Position numbers and translations under genes: made by a program
In this document: piece after piece, positions 15,827 to 23,672 of the stretch
Layout: every line of letters begins with the position of its first letter
Position numbering within the stretch: the first letter of the stretch is position 1
Notes under the pieces: generated by a model
Told to the model about the DNA's origin: nothing
Seen by the model: the letters and a program-made list of their open reading frames with translations, nothing else
Database searches by the model: none
Assembly (NCBI GenBank): GCA_030639305.1
Contig: DAOWCY010000061.1
Span: 1-33,051 of the forward strand
DNA: 33,051 bases
Reading direction: 5' to 3'
DNA from: JAGLQA01 sp023135565
GTDB taxonomy: Bacteria > Acidobacteriota > Aminicenantia > UBA2199

Positions 15827-16057
15827 ATGACGAAATTTGAAAAACTAACGGCGAAATTACTTAGAAAACCGCAAGACATGAGGCTTGATGAAGTGAGAAC
15901 AATTCTAAAAAAATATGGCTTTGAGAACGTCAGGACTAAAGGAAGCCACTTTTTTTTTACCGACGATAAAAATGTAATATCGATTCCTGTTCACAACAAT
16001 ACAGTAAAGAAAATATATTTAGAAAAAATAATAAAAATTTTAGGATTGGAGGGTTAG
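15827..16057 (+). CDS. hicA: HicA mRNA interferase toxin
   Basis: A 76-residue double-stranded-RNA-binding-fold toxin that cleaves mRNA. The catalytic histidine is His41 in TKGSHFFF, and the closing ISIPVHNNTVKKIYLEKIIK is typical. The N-terminal extension MTKFEKLTAKLLRKPQD is common in this sub-type, which supports the upstream start despite a weak ribosome site. The stop is one nucleotide before hicB. Unlike the other toxins in the window, it looks complete. Confidence 0.9.
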   Translation: MTKFEKLTAKLLRKPQDMRLDEVRTILKKYGFENVRTKGSHFFFTDDKNVISIPVHNNTVKKIYLEKIIKILGLEG

Positions 16058-16058
16058 A

Positions 16059-16436
16059 ATGAAAAAAAAAGATGTAAGATACTATATGAACCTTCCTTAC
16101 AAGATTGTAATCCGCAAAGACCCTTATGGGGGATTTTTCGCGGAAGTGGAAGAGTTAGAGGGCTGCATGACCCAGGGCGAAACCTACGACGAAGCTTATC
16201 ATAATGTAATCGAGGCAATGGCGGGCTGGTTGGAAGTAGCGATAGAAAGAGGGATAGCTATCCCTGAACCGGAAACGGAATCGAAATACAGCGGTAGATT
16301 CACATTGAGACTGCCGAAATCCCTGCATAAAAAGTTGGCCCAGGATGCCAGGAAAGAGAATGTGAGTTTGAACCAATATGCCATCCATCTTTTGTCCGCA
16401 AAAAAGTTATTATCGCAGTCCGGGGCTGAAAGCTGA
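16059..16436 (+). CDS. hicB: HicB antitoxin
   Basis: 125 residues. The N-terminal partial RNase H-like fold (about 10-70: YKIVIRKDPYGGFFAEVEEL, EGCMTQGETYDEA, VIEAMAGWLEVA) binds HicA, and the C-terminal ribbon-helix-helix (about 90-120: GRFTLRLPKSLHKKLAQDA, VSLNQYAIHLL) binds DNA. GGAGG inside the end of hicA serves its ATG. It neutralises HicA and probably represses the promoter at 15769-15811. Confidence 0.92.
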   Translation: MKKKDVRYYMNLPYKIVIRKDPYGGFFAEVEELEGCMTQGETYDEAYHNVIEAMAGWLEVAIERGIAIPEPETESKYSGRFTLRLPKSLHKKLAQDARKENVSLNQYAIHLLSAKKLLSQSGAES

Positions 16437-16517
16437 AGGCAGCCTCAACCGATAAAACCCACTGATCACAGGAATGGCACTGTATAACACTTTACCAGAA
16501 GTTTTTGTCCAATTTTT

Positions 16518-16590
16518 TCAAAAGCGGACGGCGTCCGCAGCCTATGAGGGGCGAGCCTAAGAGGATGGGTGCGCCGCACCCCTGAGTGCT
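16518..16590. repeat. GC-rich palindromic repeat D3
   Basis: Contains GCGGACGGCGTCCGC followed by AGCCTATGAGGGG and GGGTGCGCCGC. The first part recurs, reversed and almost identical, inside the metallopeptidase gene at 18795-18842; the last part matches D1 and D4. It fills most of the 16437-16593 gap. Confidence 0.65.
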
Positions 16591-16593
16591 GCT

Positions 16594-17538
16594 CTAACTA
16601 CTCTTCGAAAAGGCATCCACGATGGCTTTGGCAGTCCGGTAGTCGGCAGAACCCGGGGCTAAACGCATAAACTTCTTTAAAATTGCCACCGCCTTTTCGT
16701 TTTCGCTCAGAGCCAAATAAGTCATACCTAACCGGTAAAATCCTTCCGCAAATTCTTCGTTAAGCTCTACCGCCCTCTTAAAATATTTAACTGCCTCCGC
16801 GTAGTTCCCATTATTGTAGTGGAAAACCCCGATATTATAAAGCGTGTCTATATTCACCAACTGCTCGAAAGGCACTCTCTTAAAATATTCTAAGGCCCGG
16901 TCCGGTTTACCGGAGTTGGTATAAGCATTGCCGATAGATACCGGCAAATCAACTTCTCCGGGGAATTTTTTTAAGGCTTTCTCATATGCAGCTATCGCAT
17001 TGTCATAGTCTTTCAAAGCGGCATAACAGTTGCCGGTAAATTTATACACCGATTCCACCGCATTGCTGTCTTTATGTTTTTGCAAAATGTCGTTGAATTT
17101 TACCAGCGCTTCCGCGAACTTCCCTTCGTTATACAGTTTGGCCGCTTTCTCGATCTCTTTCACCAGACCGCTTTCTAAAGCAGGCCCGGTCATCTCTTTC
17201 AGCTTGATCTCGACGGCCGGTTTCTTCGCTCCCACCCGGGTATTCACATTGAAGCTAATCTTTTTCGTTTCATAGCCGGGCTTAGAAAAATCAATATACC
17301 AGTCCCCGCCCCGTACAAAAAAAGCTTTCCATTTGCCTTCTTTATCGGTTCTCGGGAAAGGTTTGTAATAAGCCCGCGCCCGGATAGAATAAAGTTTTAT
17401 CGTTACTCCCGGCAGCGGCTCTCCCGTGCTTTCAGCCAGCACAACGCCTCGCAGTTTGCCGGTACCCGAAGTGGCTTGAGCCGGTAAATTAGATACCAAA
17501 ATTAAAAGCATACTTGTTACCAAAATTATTTTTTTCAT
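16594..17538 (-). CDS. Secreted TPR protein with N-terminal carboxypeptidase-regulatory-like domain
   Basis: 314 residues from the ATG at 17538, which has AGGAG 7 nt upstream and a signal peptide immediately after it (MKKIILVTSMLLILVSNLPA). The frame is open for 26 more codons, but those lie in repeat C2 and are unlikely to be translated. A beta-sandwich regulatory domain (about 25-115: LRGVVLAESTGEPLPGVTIK, GYETKKISFNV) precedes about five TPR units (about 130-300, e.g. YNEGKFAEALVKFNDIL, YDNAIAAYEKALKKFP, YAEAVKYFKRAVELN). It is a protein-interaction scaffold of the periplasm or outer membrane; no enzymatic motif is seen. It has a separate transcription unit on the minus strand. Confidence 0.85.
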   Translation of the reverse strand: MKKIILVTSMLLILVSNLPAQATSGTGKLRGVVLAESTGEPLPGVTIKLYSIRARAYYKPFPRTDKEGKWKAFFVRGGDWYIDFSKPGYETKKISFNVNTRVGAKKPAVEIKLKEMTGPALESGLVKEIEKAAKLYNEGKFAEALVKFNDILQKHKDSNAVESVYKFTGNCYAALKDYDNAIAAYEKALKKFPGEVDLPVSIGNAYTNSGKPDRALEYFKRVPFEQLVNIDTLYNIGVFHYNNGNYAEAVKYFKRAVELNEEFAEGFYRLGMTYLALSENEKAVAILKKFMRLAPGSADYRTAKAIVDAFSKSS

Positions 17539-17557
17539 TTTTTTTCTCCTTTTTCTT

Positions 17558-17632
17558 TTGCCTTCGGCGACCAAAACCCTTTTGAAAAAGGGTTCTGAAC
17601 TCCCAAAACTTTTCATGAGCGATACGTTTGTC
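17558..17632 (+). repeat. Palindromic repeat, sub-type C, copy C2
   Basis: TTGCCTTCGGCGACC, then AACCCTTTT-GA-AAAAGGGTT, CTCCCAAAACTTTT and GAGCGATACG; about 90% like C1. It sits directly upstream of the TPR gene and may separate it from the metallopeptidase gene. Confidence 0.8.
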
Positions 17633-17648
17633 TATATAATAAACGGCT

Positions 17649-17697
17649 GTCGCTGGCCCCTGCCGCGAAGCGGCTTATAGGGTGGGTGCGCCGCAGC
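17649..17697. repeat. GC-rich palindromic repeat D4
   Basis: GCCGCGAAGCGGC...GGGTGGGTGCGCCGC, the closest relative of D1 (3440-3510) and of the palindrome at the parE breakpoint. Confidence 0.6.
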
Positions 17698-17737
17698 TTG
17701 GGGCCTACAGACGACCGGTTTTTAAAGCTGTGTCGAC

Positions 17738-17815
17738 GAAAGTGGGAACTACCCGGCTATCGTTTCTCGACAGGCAGCCTCTCATAGGTTCCCCGTGCTG
17801 CGGGTCACTGCTTGA
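17738..17815. repeat. Repeat E2, overlapping the 3' end of the metallopeptidase gene
   Basis: Matches E1 (13492-13570) in AACTACCCGG, TCTCGA, GCAGCCTCT and the following GC-rich palindrome. It ends at the stop codon of the gene at 17805-19124. Confidence 0.5.
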
Positions 17816-19124
17816 GGGGGATGTAACACTGCCGGATCAACCTCTCTACCTGCGGATGCCAGGTGGGGTTCTTGATAAATTTTCGTTCCCGGCGAATGGA
17901 ATCGCGATGAAAAACCGGCTTCCTGCTCTGGTCTACCTGCATCAACCTGTAACCGTTCATAATACTCCGCTCCGTGGTAATCGTTTTAGATAGATGCCCA
18001 TGACTGTCCAAAATGTCCGCGGCCATTTTTGTCTTCGGCTTTAACAAATGATGACCCAATTCATGCAAAATCACCCGGCCCAGGGCCTTGTCATGATCGA
18101 TTTTTACTATTTTACTAAAAATCCACCAATAATCGGACCAGATAAAAATACTCGGATAATCTCCCAGCAGGGCCATAGCCGTACCATAACTCAAAAATTC
18201 GTGGGGATTCACATCCCGTTTTTTATAGCGGTAATCATAGTTTACCGGCTGCGCGGTAGGCAAAAGCGAATTTTTGATCAAATCGTGGTCTTGCGAGACA
18301 GCTCCCAAAATAATCACGTTGACGGTTTCGGGACTTTTGTCCCCGGACCGCTCACTAATATGCCACAGCATCAATTCCATGTCGGCGCTGAGTCGGGGGC
18401 CATACCTGGGGTCGCCATCTTTAATACCGCTGAAATAGTCGGCTGTGCCGCACCGGGCCGGTTCCCACTCAACAGCGATTTGTTCATCTTCTATCTTTAA
18501 TTCTATATTTATCCGCTCTAAATTAGAACGCACCCATTCCCAGGTGCTGCCGGGAAACTGTACATTTTTTAAAACTTTAGGCTGCTCTAAATATAGACGT
18601 TTCCAGGTGATTAGTGGCCCGGATTTTACCGCGGCAGCGGAGAATTGTTCGCTGTTGTTCCCTAAAAAATGAAATCCGGCCCCGAAACGGAAAGAATCGC
18701 CGCCATAAGTGGAAGAAGTAAAACGAACGCAGGCTTCGCCATTTTCATCGGCGCTGGTCGAATTATTTTTTTTATGAAAGCCTATACCGGGAGGCAGCGC
18801 CGTCCGCCCGGCTCCCTCATAGGCTGCGAACGCCGTCCGCTCGTAAGACCAATAGACCCTGGTGTTAGGTTTTAGGCCGCTGAGTTTTACGACAATTTGG
18901 GTGCCGCTCTGCACTTTGCCGTTTCCTTTAACGTAGAGTCTGATAGGTTTTTTATCTATATTAATATCTTCTTTATGTACTCCTGAGAAGGTCATTTTCA
19001 GCCCCGGATAGGCGGCTGCGAATCCCGGGCTGTTATTTTGTTTTTGATGTTTGGGCAGGGCGTAGGCCGTCGCCACGAACAGCGCCAAAACCAAAATCGA
19101 AAAAAGCGTTACTTTTTGTCTCAT
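17805..19124 (-). CDS. Secreted putative zinc metallopeptidase (HELGH)
   Basis: 439 residues with a signal peptide (about 1-22, MRQKVTLFSILVLALFVATA). The only strong motif is His354-Glu-Leu-Gly-His358 in VILHELGHHLL, a zinc-binding HExxH. His375 or His377 (DSHGHL) is a possible third ligand, and SIMNGY (about 387-392) resembles a metzincin Met-turn. The N-terminal half (about 45-180) is beta-rich. I cannot place it in a named family. Residues about 95-111 (ERTAFAAYEGAGRTALP) are encoded by a palindromic repeat. There is no Shine-Dalgarno sequence; a TATATT box lies 6 nt before the ATG. Confidence 0.72.
   Translation of the reverse strand: MRQKVTLFSILVLALFVATAYALPKHQKQNNSPGFAAAYPGLKMTFSGVHKEDINIDKKPIRLYVKGNGKVQSGTQIVVKLSGLKPNTRVYWSYERTAFAAYEGAGRTALPPGIGFHKKNNSTSADENGEACVRFTSSTYGGDSFRFGAGFHFLGNNSEQFSAAAVKSGPLITWKRLYLEQPKVLKNVQFPGSTWEWVRSNLERINIELKIEDEQIAVEWEPARCGTADYFSGIKDGDPRYGPRLSADMELMLWHISERSGDKSPETVNVIILGAVSQDHDLIKNSLLPTAQPVNYDYRYKKRDVNPHEFLSYGTAMALLGDYPSIFIWSDYWWIFSKIVKIDHDKALGRVILHELGHHLLKPKTKMAADILDSHGHLSKTITTERSIMNGYRLMQVDQSRKPVFHRDSIRRERKFIKNPTWHPQVERLIRQCYIPLKQ
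18795..18842. repeat. Palindromic repeat D5 inside the metallopeptidase coding sequence
   Basis: Reverse complement reads GCGGACGGCGTTCGCAGCC then TATGAGGG, one mismatch from D3 at 16518-16548 over about 27 bp. It is read in frame as roughly 16 residues of the protein. Confidence 0.7.
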
Positions 19125-19130
19125 GCTTAT

Positions 19131-19136
19131 AATATA
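19131..19136 (-). promoter_or_regulatory. -10 box of the metallopeptidase gene, leaderless geometry
   Basis: TATATT on the minus strand, ending 6 nt before the ATG at 19124. No good -35 is found at 16-18 bp, so the promoter is less certain than those at 12136 and 32652. Confidence 0.45.
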
Positions 19137-19302
19137 GTATGGGGTTGGGGATTTTTCGCCTGATTCTATAAAATGAGTCTTTTTTCTTCTTCTTTTGTTA
19201 TCCTGGCATTATTTTGGCGGGTAATAATTTATAAACTTTTACTTTTACTACTATAAAATTAGCCACAGGGTACAGAGAGGGGATCGCTTTTAATTCTAAA
19301 CC

Positions 19303-19372
19303 CCACATGCGTGGGGGAGCGATAAGCGGCTCCGCCGCAAGAGGCAGCGTGTGAGCGCTTTTGATTCTAAAT
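19303..19372. repeat. GC-rich palindrome plus GAGCGCTTTTGATT tail
   Basis: CCCCACATGCGTGGGG hairpin and a CGGCTCCGCCG hairpin, followed by GTGAGCGCTTTTGATTCTAAAT, a segment that flanks A-type repeats again at 25503, 25624 and (reversed) 29333. A reversed relative of the first hairpin lies inside the helicase gene at 24753-24800. It is part of the gene-free 19125-19687 stretch. Confidence 0.55.
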
Positions 19373-19375
19373 AAT

Positions 19376-19563
19376 AATAAGTTTTGTTCAAACTTTTTCA
19401 AAAGTTTGGCCCCCGGCAGGGCCGCCCAATACTGTTGCTTTAAGGAGAAAAGATGCCTCCGGTGGCTCTCCGAGGGCCAGGGGGAGGCTCCCCTAACCCC
19501 CATTATTGCTTCTTAAAACACCCCAGCCTTAAGGCAACAGTATTGCAGGGCCGCCGGAGGCAA
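19376..19563 (-). repeat. Palindromic repeat, sub-type A, copy A4, split by an insertion
   Basis: Reads as a normal reverse-strand A copy from 19376 to 19426 and from 19556 to 19563. The 129 bp between are the inserted element plus one duplicated copy of its 10-bp target. Confidence 0.85.
19427..19545. mobile_element. 119-bp MITE-like element with 10-bp target duplication
   Basis: Terminal inverted repeats: left CAATACTGTTGCTTTAAGG (19427-19445), right CCTTAAGGCAACAGTATTG (19527-19545), 18 of 19 bp complementary. It is flanked on both sides by the direct repeat CAGGGCCGCC (19417-19426, 19546-19555). Removing the element and one duplication restores an intact A-type repeat. No room for a transposase, so it must be mobilised in trans. 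Its interior carries a diverged A-like segment (GCCTCCGGTGGCTCTCCGAG). Confidence 0.85.
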
Positions 19564-19595
19564 TATATAGAGTACCGGTTTTTTTATTTTAAGTC

Positions 19596-19624
19596 TTTAC
19601 TTTTGTTGAACTTTCTGCTATAGT
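19596..19624 (+). promoter_or_regulatory. Promoter of the histidine kinase operon
   Basis: -35 TTTACT (19596-19601), 17-bp spacer, -10 TATAGT (19619-19624). The leader (about 57 nt) holds two similar sites, GTTAGGAGAAAA and GTCAGGAGAAAA; only the second is placed for the ATG at 19688. Confidence 0.6.
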
Positions 19625-19687
19625 CTGACTTAAAAGGAAGTTAGGAGAAAATTAAAAGAAAGTTAGAATAAAGTCAGGAGAAAAAAT

Positions 19688-22585
19688 ATGGGTGAGAAAA
19701 GGTTGTTGAACAACCTGATTCAATGTTTATTGAATGAGGCTACACAGGCTGAAAGATGTAATCTCGAGAGGATAGTCGAGTCAATCGTAGAGGACGAAAA
19801 GAGCCCATTTAATGCGGGTTATTTTTTTCGTCATGACCAGGTAAAGGAAACTTTTAAATTTGCCGGGATATTTCCCAACATGTATGATTGCGTGGGGAAA
19901 GAGATTAAGGATGAGTTAAAGAAAAGTGGATGTAAACCTGAAGCCCCAGAGCCAACACCAGGATGTGGCTTGTTTTGCTATGTAGCTAAAAACTTTAAGA
20001 GGAACTCCAAACACGACGCGGGATATATTATTGCAGTAAACGACCTCAAAAAATTCAAAAAAAAGAACAGGTTAAAAGAGTACTATATCGACATTCCTTT
20101 TCCTGGTAAAGAAGTGAAGTCCGAATATGTATTCCCGGTTTATATATGCAATGGTCAACAAACAGGATCCGGTTCAGAAAAAATCCTTCATGCTGTTATT
20201 GTTCTGGTTTCCTTTGAAAAAAATAATATCCCGCGGAGTGATATTAAAATCCTCTCGGACCTTATAAGCCTGATAATTTCCAACGAATCTAAAGAAATCG
20301 CCAAGAATTCTTTTCATGAATTTGTTAACACACTCTCTAATTTCGAAAGTGTCGAGTACTCTAAGGATGAATACGATAAAATATTTAAGGCTTTGAGGAA
20401 ATTATACGTAAAGGACGAAGAGGAAACACTAAAACACTGTCAGCTAAAACACGCTTCACTGTGGACGTTGAACAATGTAGATGAACAAAATGTTTTTTTA
20501 GTTAAAGAGAAGAATTTCAATTTCCCGGCTGGATCGACAGACCTGACAAATATCATTACAAACAAAGAAATCCCTGAAGAGGGTAAACCACATTATTTTT
20601 ATCAGTTTATAACCGAATGTAAAAAGAAAATCGAAGATACGTCGGCAAATGTAAATTTTGAGAAATTAATTAAAATCTCCAGTTTTGAGGATGTAGGTAG
20701 ACAGTTTTATAATAAAAAACATTTCGCTGAAATGTGCAAGGTTTCAGATAGTGATCTTGTTGTCCTTTTCCCCATTATTCCTCATTTCGGCAAAAATCAA
20801 CATAAGTATGAGAATATAGGCTTGATGGCGCTCTACTTCGATACGAATACCTTCACCTATCATTACAATGTAAAATTCTTAGAAGTTATGTCGCATAAAA
20901 TATATGAGAATATGCAGATCGTAATTTCTAAAACAAGGCGAAATATCAGGAAAGCCATTTTCAAGGATATTTCAGACACAGTAGAAAAAGAGAAAAATTT
21001 CTATAATAAAGCTTCCTGTGTAATAAAAAAGAAAATAGATTTCAGGTCTTGCTTGATATATCTATTCAGCGATGACCGAAAAAAGTTAGAGTTAAAAACA
21101 AAAGAAAAGTTAAAAGGGTTCCCTGAAATAATTGAGATCGAAGCTAATGATACCTTGAGTATTATTAATAGTGTTATTCATGAAGAAAGATCGGCTCATA
21201 GGACTTTCGATTATCTTAAAAAATTAAGAGACAACCAGGAAACAGACCCTTACAGGATTTGGTACAGCAAAAAATTTATAGAAAACGGCAAGACAGAAGA
21301 AGATATGATATATTCGTGCATGATAATTCCCATAGAGATAGCTCACAATAAATCCGCGGGGATCATAATTTGCCTGAACAATAAAAGAAATGTTAATACC
21401 ACCGATAAAAGCGAAGAATCCTTTTTTTCCTTTTATGATTATGAAATCGCCTACATCGGAGCAGAGGTAATATCTGTCTATGTTGAGTTACTTAGCCATG
21501 CTAAAAAAGCACGGAATACTTTGAAAAAGCTGGCCCACGAGATCCCGGGACAGGTAAGTTTCATGACGCAAACTGTCAGTCTGATACTTGATGAGTTTAC
21601 CTGGGTTTTCGAAAGCCTTAATTATTTAAAAAGGTTTCTCGCTAATACCCAGGATTATCATCAAATATGTGATGAATTTGGAAAGATTTACAAACAAATC
21701 GATGATAAAAGAGAACATATGCTAAATATAATCGACCAGCATGATCAGGCTGCCAAGCGGGTGGAGGTTTTTACAGAGTTTCCCAGGTTAGACAAGCTCG
21801 ATGTTAGAAAGGAAGTAGAAGAATTAAACATGAAAAGATTTTTATCATCGATCATAAACGGATTACGGTTAAATGCGAAAAATCGTGGTTTATCTGTTGA
21901 GTTTACTTTGGATGACCGGGGGATGAGAGACAATCTTGCCGTTCACCCACTTTTCAGGTTGGCGATTTGGAATTTAATCAATAATGCGATTCAATATGCC
22001 CATTTCGGTACAACTGTTCATATCACTTTTGAAAACCGTATTGATCGTTACGAAATTCATGTGGAAAATATCGGGATCCCAATCCCGGATGATATAAAAG
22101 ACAAAATATTTGAGGAGAATTTCCGAAGCAAAGAAGCAAAAACGGAGTTTCTTCAAGGCACTGGTTTGGGGCTAACCCTGGCTGCAAAAGTGGTTGAAGC
22201 ACATGGTGGTAGGATTATCCCAGAAATCAGGAATGACATTTGCTCGAGAAACATTTTCGGAATTTTTGAGATAGCAAAAATTCTTGAAAATCTCAAATCG
22301 GAAGAAAAAAGGGGGAAATATATAAACCAAAAATCGCCAAAACATAGGGAATACAGCGATTTTAGAAAGGAATTGGAATTCTCAAGAGAGGAAGAAAGAG
22401 TCTTCGATAAATATAAAAGGTTTTCGATATATAAGAGTGATAGACCTATTCGCGGCGTGATAGAAGATTATTTAGAGATGATTTTTGACGGAAATGAGAA
22501 CCTGGAAATTTTATTCATGGAGCATATAAATATACCCATTAACTATGTTAAATTTACCATAAAATTAAAAAAGGAGGTAAGATGA
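19688..22585 (+). CDS. Large soluble sensor histidine kinase with atypical sensory region
   Basis: 965 residues without a signal peptide or transmembrane helix, so cytoplasmic. The first roughly 590 residues are divergent and probably contain GAF-like sensory folds (e.g. around 330-410 and 440-590, with LVVLFPIIPHFG and DMIYSCMIIPIEIAHNKSA). The H-box is His617 in KKLAHEIPGQ, followed by a long dimerisation helix. The ATPase domain shows the N-box N762-LINNAIQYA, a G1-type loop VENIGIPIP and G2 GTGLGL (about 824-829). An extra C-terminal extension of roughly 100 residues (about 860-965) follows and is unusual. AGGAG precedes the ATG by 7 nt. It overlaps the receiver gene by 4 nt (ATGA), so it probably phosphorylates that protein. 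Confidence 0.85.
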   Translation: MGEKRLLNNLIQCLLNEATQAERCNLERIVESIVEDEKSPFNAGYFFRHDQVKETFKFAGIFPNMYDCVGKEIKDELKKSGCKPEAPEPTPGCGLFCYVAKNFKRNSKHDAGYIIAVNDLKKFKKKNRLKEYYIDIPFPGKEVKSEYVFPVYICNGQQTGSGSEKILHAVIVLVSFEKNNIPRSDIKILSDLISLIISNESKEIAKNSFHEFVNTLSNFESVEYSKDEYDKIFKALRKLYVKDEEETLKHCQLKHASLWTLNNVDEQNVFLVKEKNFNFPAGSTDLTNIITNKEIPEEGKPHYFYQFITECKKKIEDTSANVNFEKLIKISSFEDVGRQFYNKKHFAEMCKVSDSDLVVLFPIIPHFGKNQHKYENIGLMALYFDTNTFTYHYNVKFLEVMSHKIYENMQIVISKTRRNIRKAIFKDISDTVEKEKNFYNKASCVIKKKIDFRSCLIYLFSDDRKKLELKTKEKLKGFPEIIEIEANDTLSIINSVIHEERSAHRTFDYLKKLRDNQETDPYRIWYSKKFIENGKTEEDMIYSCMIIPIEIAHNKSAGIIICLNNKRNVNTTDKSEESFFSFYDYEIAYIGAEVISVYVELLSHAKKARNTLKKLAHEIPGQVSFMTQTVSLILDEFTWVFESLNYLKRFLANTQDYHQICDEFGKIYKQIDDKREHMLNIIDQHDQAAKRVEVFTEFPRLDKLDVRKEVEELNMKRFLSSIINGLRLNAKNRGLSVEFTLDDRGMRDNLAVHPLFRLAIWNLINNAIQYAHFGTTVHITFENRIDRYEIHVENIGIPIPDDIKDKIFEENFRSKEAKTEFLQGTGLGLTLAAKVVEAHGGRIIPEIRNDICSRNIFGIFEIAKILENLKSEEKRGKYINQKSPKHREYSDFRKELEFSREEERVFDKYKRFSIYKSDRPIRGVIEDYLEMIFDGNENLEILFMEHINIPINYVKFTIKLKKEVR

Positions 22586-22983
22586 AAAGAATATTACTTA
22601 TTGAAGACGAAAAAGAGATGAATTTTAGACTCATAAACAGGTTGAAGGAAATTTACGATGTAGTGCATGCAAGAAGTATTAATGCTGCAATTAACGCACT
22701 GGAATTAAGCAAGCAGCAAGGTAAAGAATTTGATTTGACCATCCTGGATATTATGATGTCCCCCGGTTCCCATTACACTACCGAAGAAACTAATGAAGGA
22801 ATTGAAACAGGTTGGGTATTTTATAAAGATAAGTTTGAGAATCTCAATACACCAGTCGTAATCTGGACTCGGAATAGGGATATCTTTGTTAAACCCTGGG
22901 GGCCTAATGTCGTGGAAAAATTGATAAAAAGTAGCAATAGTAACCAACTGGTCGATGTTGCCAAAAAACATTTAGGAGAATGA
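22582..22983 (+). CDS. Stand-alone response regulator receiver
   Basis: 133 residues, receiver domain only. Acidic pocket Glu8-Asp9-Glu10 (LLIEDEKE), phospho-acceptor Asp56 (DLTILDIMM), switch Thr96 (VVIWT), and conserved Lys104-Pro105. The loop after Asp56 is longer than usual (SPGSHYTTEETNEGIETGW). No output domain is present, so it must act by protein contact, perhaps on the membrane protein downstream. The start overlaps the kinase stop as ATGA, with AAGGAGGT just upstream. Confidence 0.88.
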   Translation: MKRILLIEDEKEMNFRLINRLKEIYDVVHARSINAAINALELSKQQGKEFDLTILDIMMSPGSHYTTEETNEGIETGWVFYKDKFENLNTPVVIWTRNRDIFVKPWGPNVVEKLIKSSNSNQLVDVAKKHLGE

Positions 22984-22985
22984 TT

Positions 22986-23597
22986 ATGAATAGAGAGGAT
23001 CAGCAAGCGCCCAAAAAGTTTAATTATGTTTTCTGGCTAATTATTGTTTTAGGGATTCTAACGGTTTTTACATTTTTCAACACCTGGGCAGTCATCAAAG
23101 GAAAGGCTGAAGTAAGAACAGACAACACCGATTATTTAAATGCAATAATTGGCATTACCGGTTTCCTGGCCGCATTTTCTGTTATCAGTATTTATTCTGT
23201 TTTTAATGCTAACGTTGAGAAGGAAAAAGTTAAACTCGAAAATTTGAGAAGCAAGGTAGAAGAAAAGGACACAGATTTAGAAAGTCAGATCAAAGACAAA
23301 ACTCAGGAATTAAGCGGAAAGCTACAGGCTCAAATTGATCTTTCAGAGGAAACTGGAATGGAATTAAATGATTATTTAAATCTTATTAAAAGTATCAACA
23401 ATTTAACATCTCCATATTGTATTGACCTGAAAAAGATAGAAGCCATCAAATATTTTAGTACCATTCCATATGTAGATGAGGATATACAGGAGCTTATATA
23501 CAATTTCTATAAATCCATCGAATCAAACGAGGAAGAGAAGTCAAAAAGATATTACCCCGAGCTGAAAAAATTACTGGAAGAATGGGGATATGATTGA
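22986..23597 (+). CDS. Membrane protein with two helices and a cytoplasmic coiled coil
   Basis: About 203 residues. The ATG at 22986 is preferred: AGGAG ends 7 nt before it, whereas the ATG at 22980 is almost in contact with it. Two transmembrane helices (about 13-35, VFWLIIVLGILTVFTFF; and 50-73, IIGITGFLAAFSVISIYSVF) are joined by a short loop. A long charged coiled coil (about 75-125) and a helical tail rich in Glu/Lys follow. No family recognised. As third gene of the kinase-receiver operon it is a candidate output or input partner of the phosphorelay (inference). Confidence 0.75.
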   Translation: MNREDQQAPKKFNYVFWLIIVLGILTVFTFFNTWAVIKGKAEVRTDNTDYLNAIIGITGFLAAFSVISIYSVFNANVEKEKVKLENLRSKVEEKDTDLESQIKDKTQELSGKLQAQIDLSEETGMELNDYLNLIKSINNLTSPYCIDLKKIEAIKYFSTIPYVDEDIQELIYNFYKSIESNEEEKSKRYYPELKKLLEEWGYD

Positions 23598-23672
23598 AGA
23601 AGAATAGTTCGTAGTAAAAATAGAGTTTACTTCATCGTTCATCATTCATAACTCATAATTCAGTCTTTCGGG

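Noticed and set aside
17539..17616. 26-codon N-terminal extension of the TPR protein
   Set aside because: Encoded by repeat C2; the ATG at 17538 has AGGAG and is followed at once by a signal peptide.
19198..19503. 101-codon minus-strand frame
   Set aside because: It is a translation of repeat A4, its neighbours and the MITE interior; useful as proof that repeats can encode the helicase insert peptide, but not a gene.
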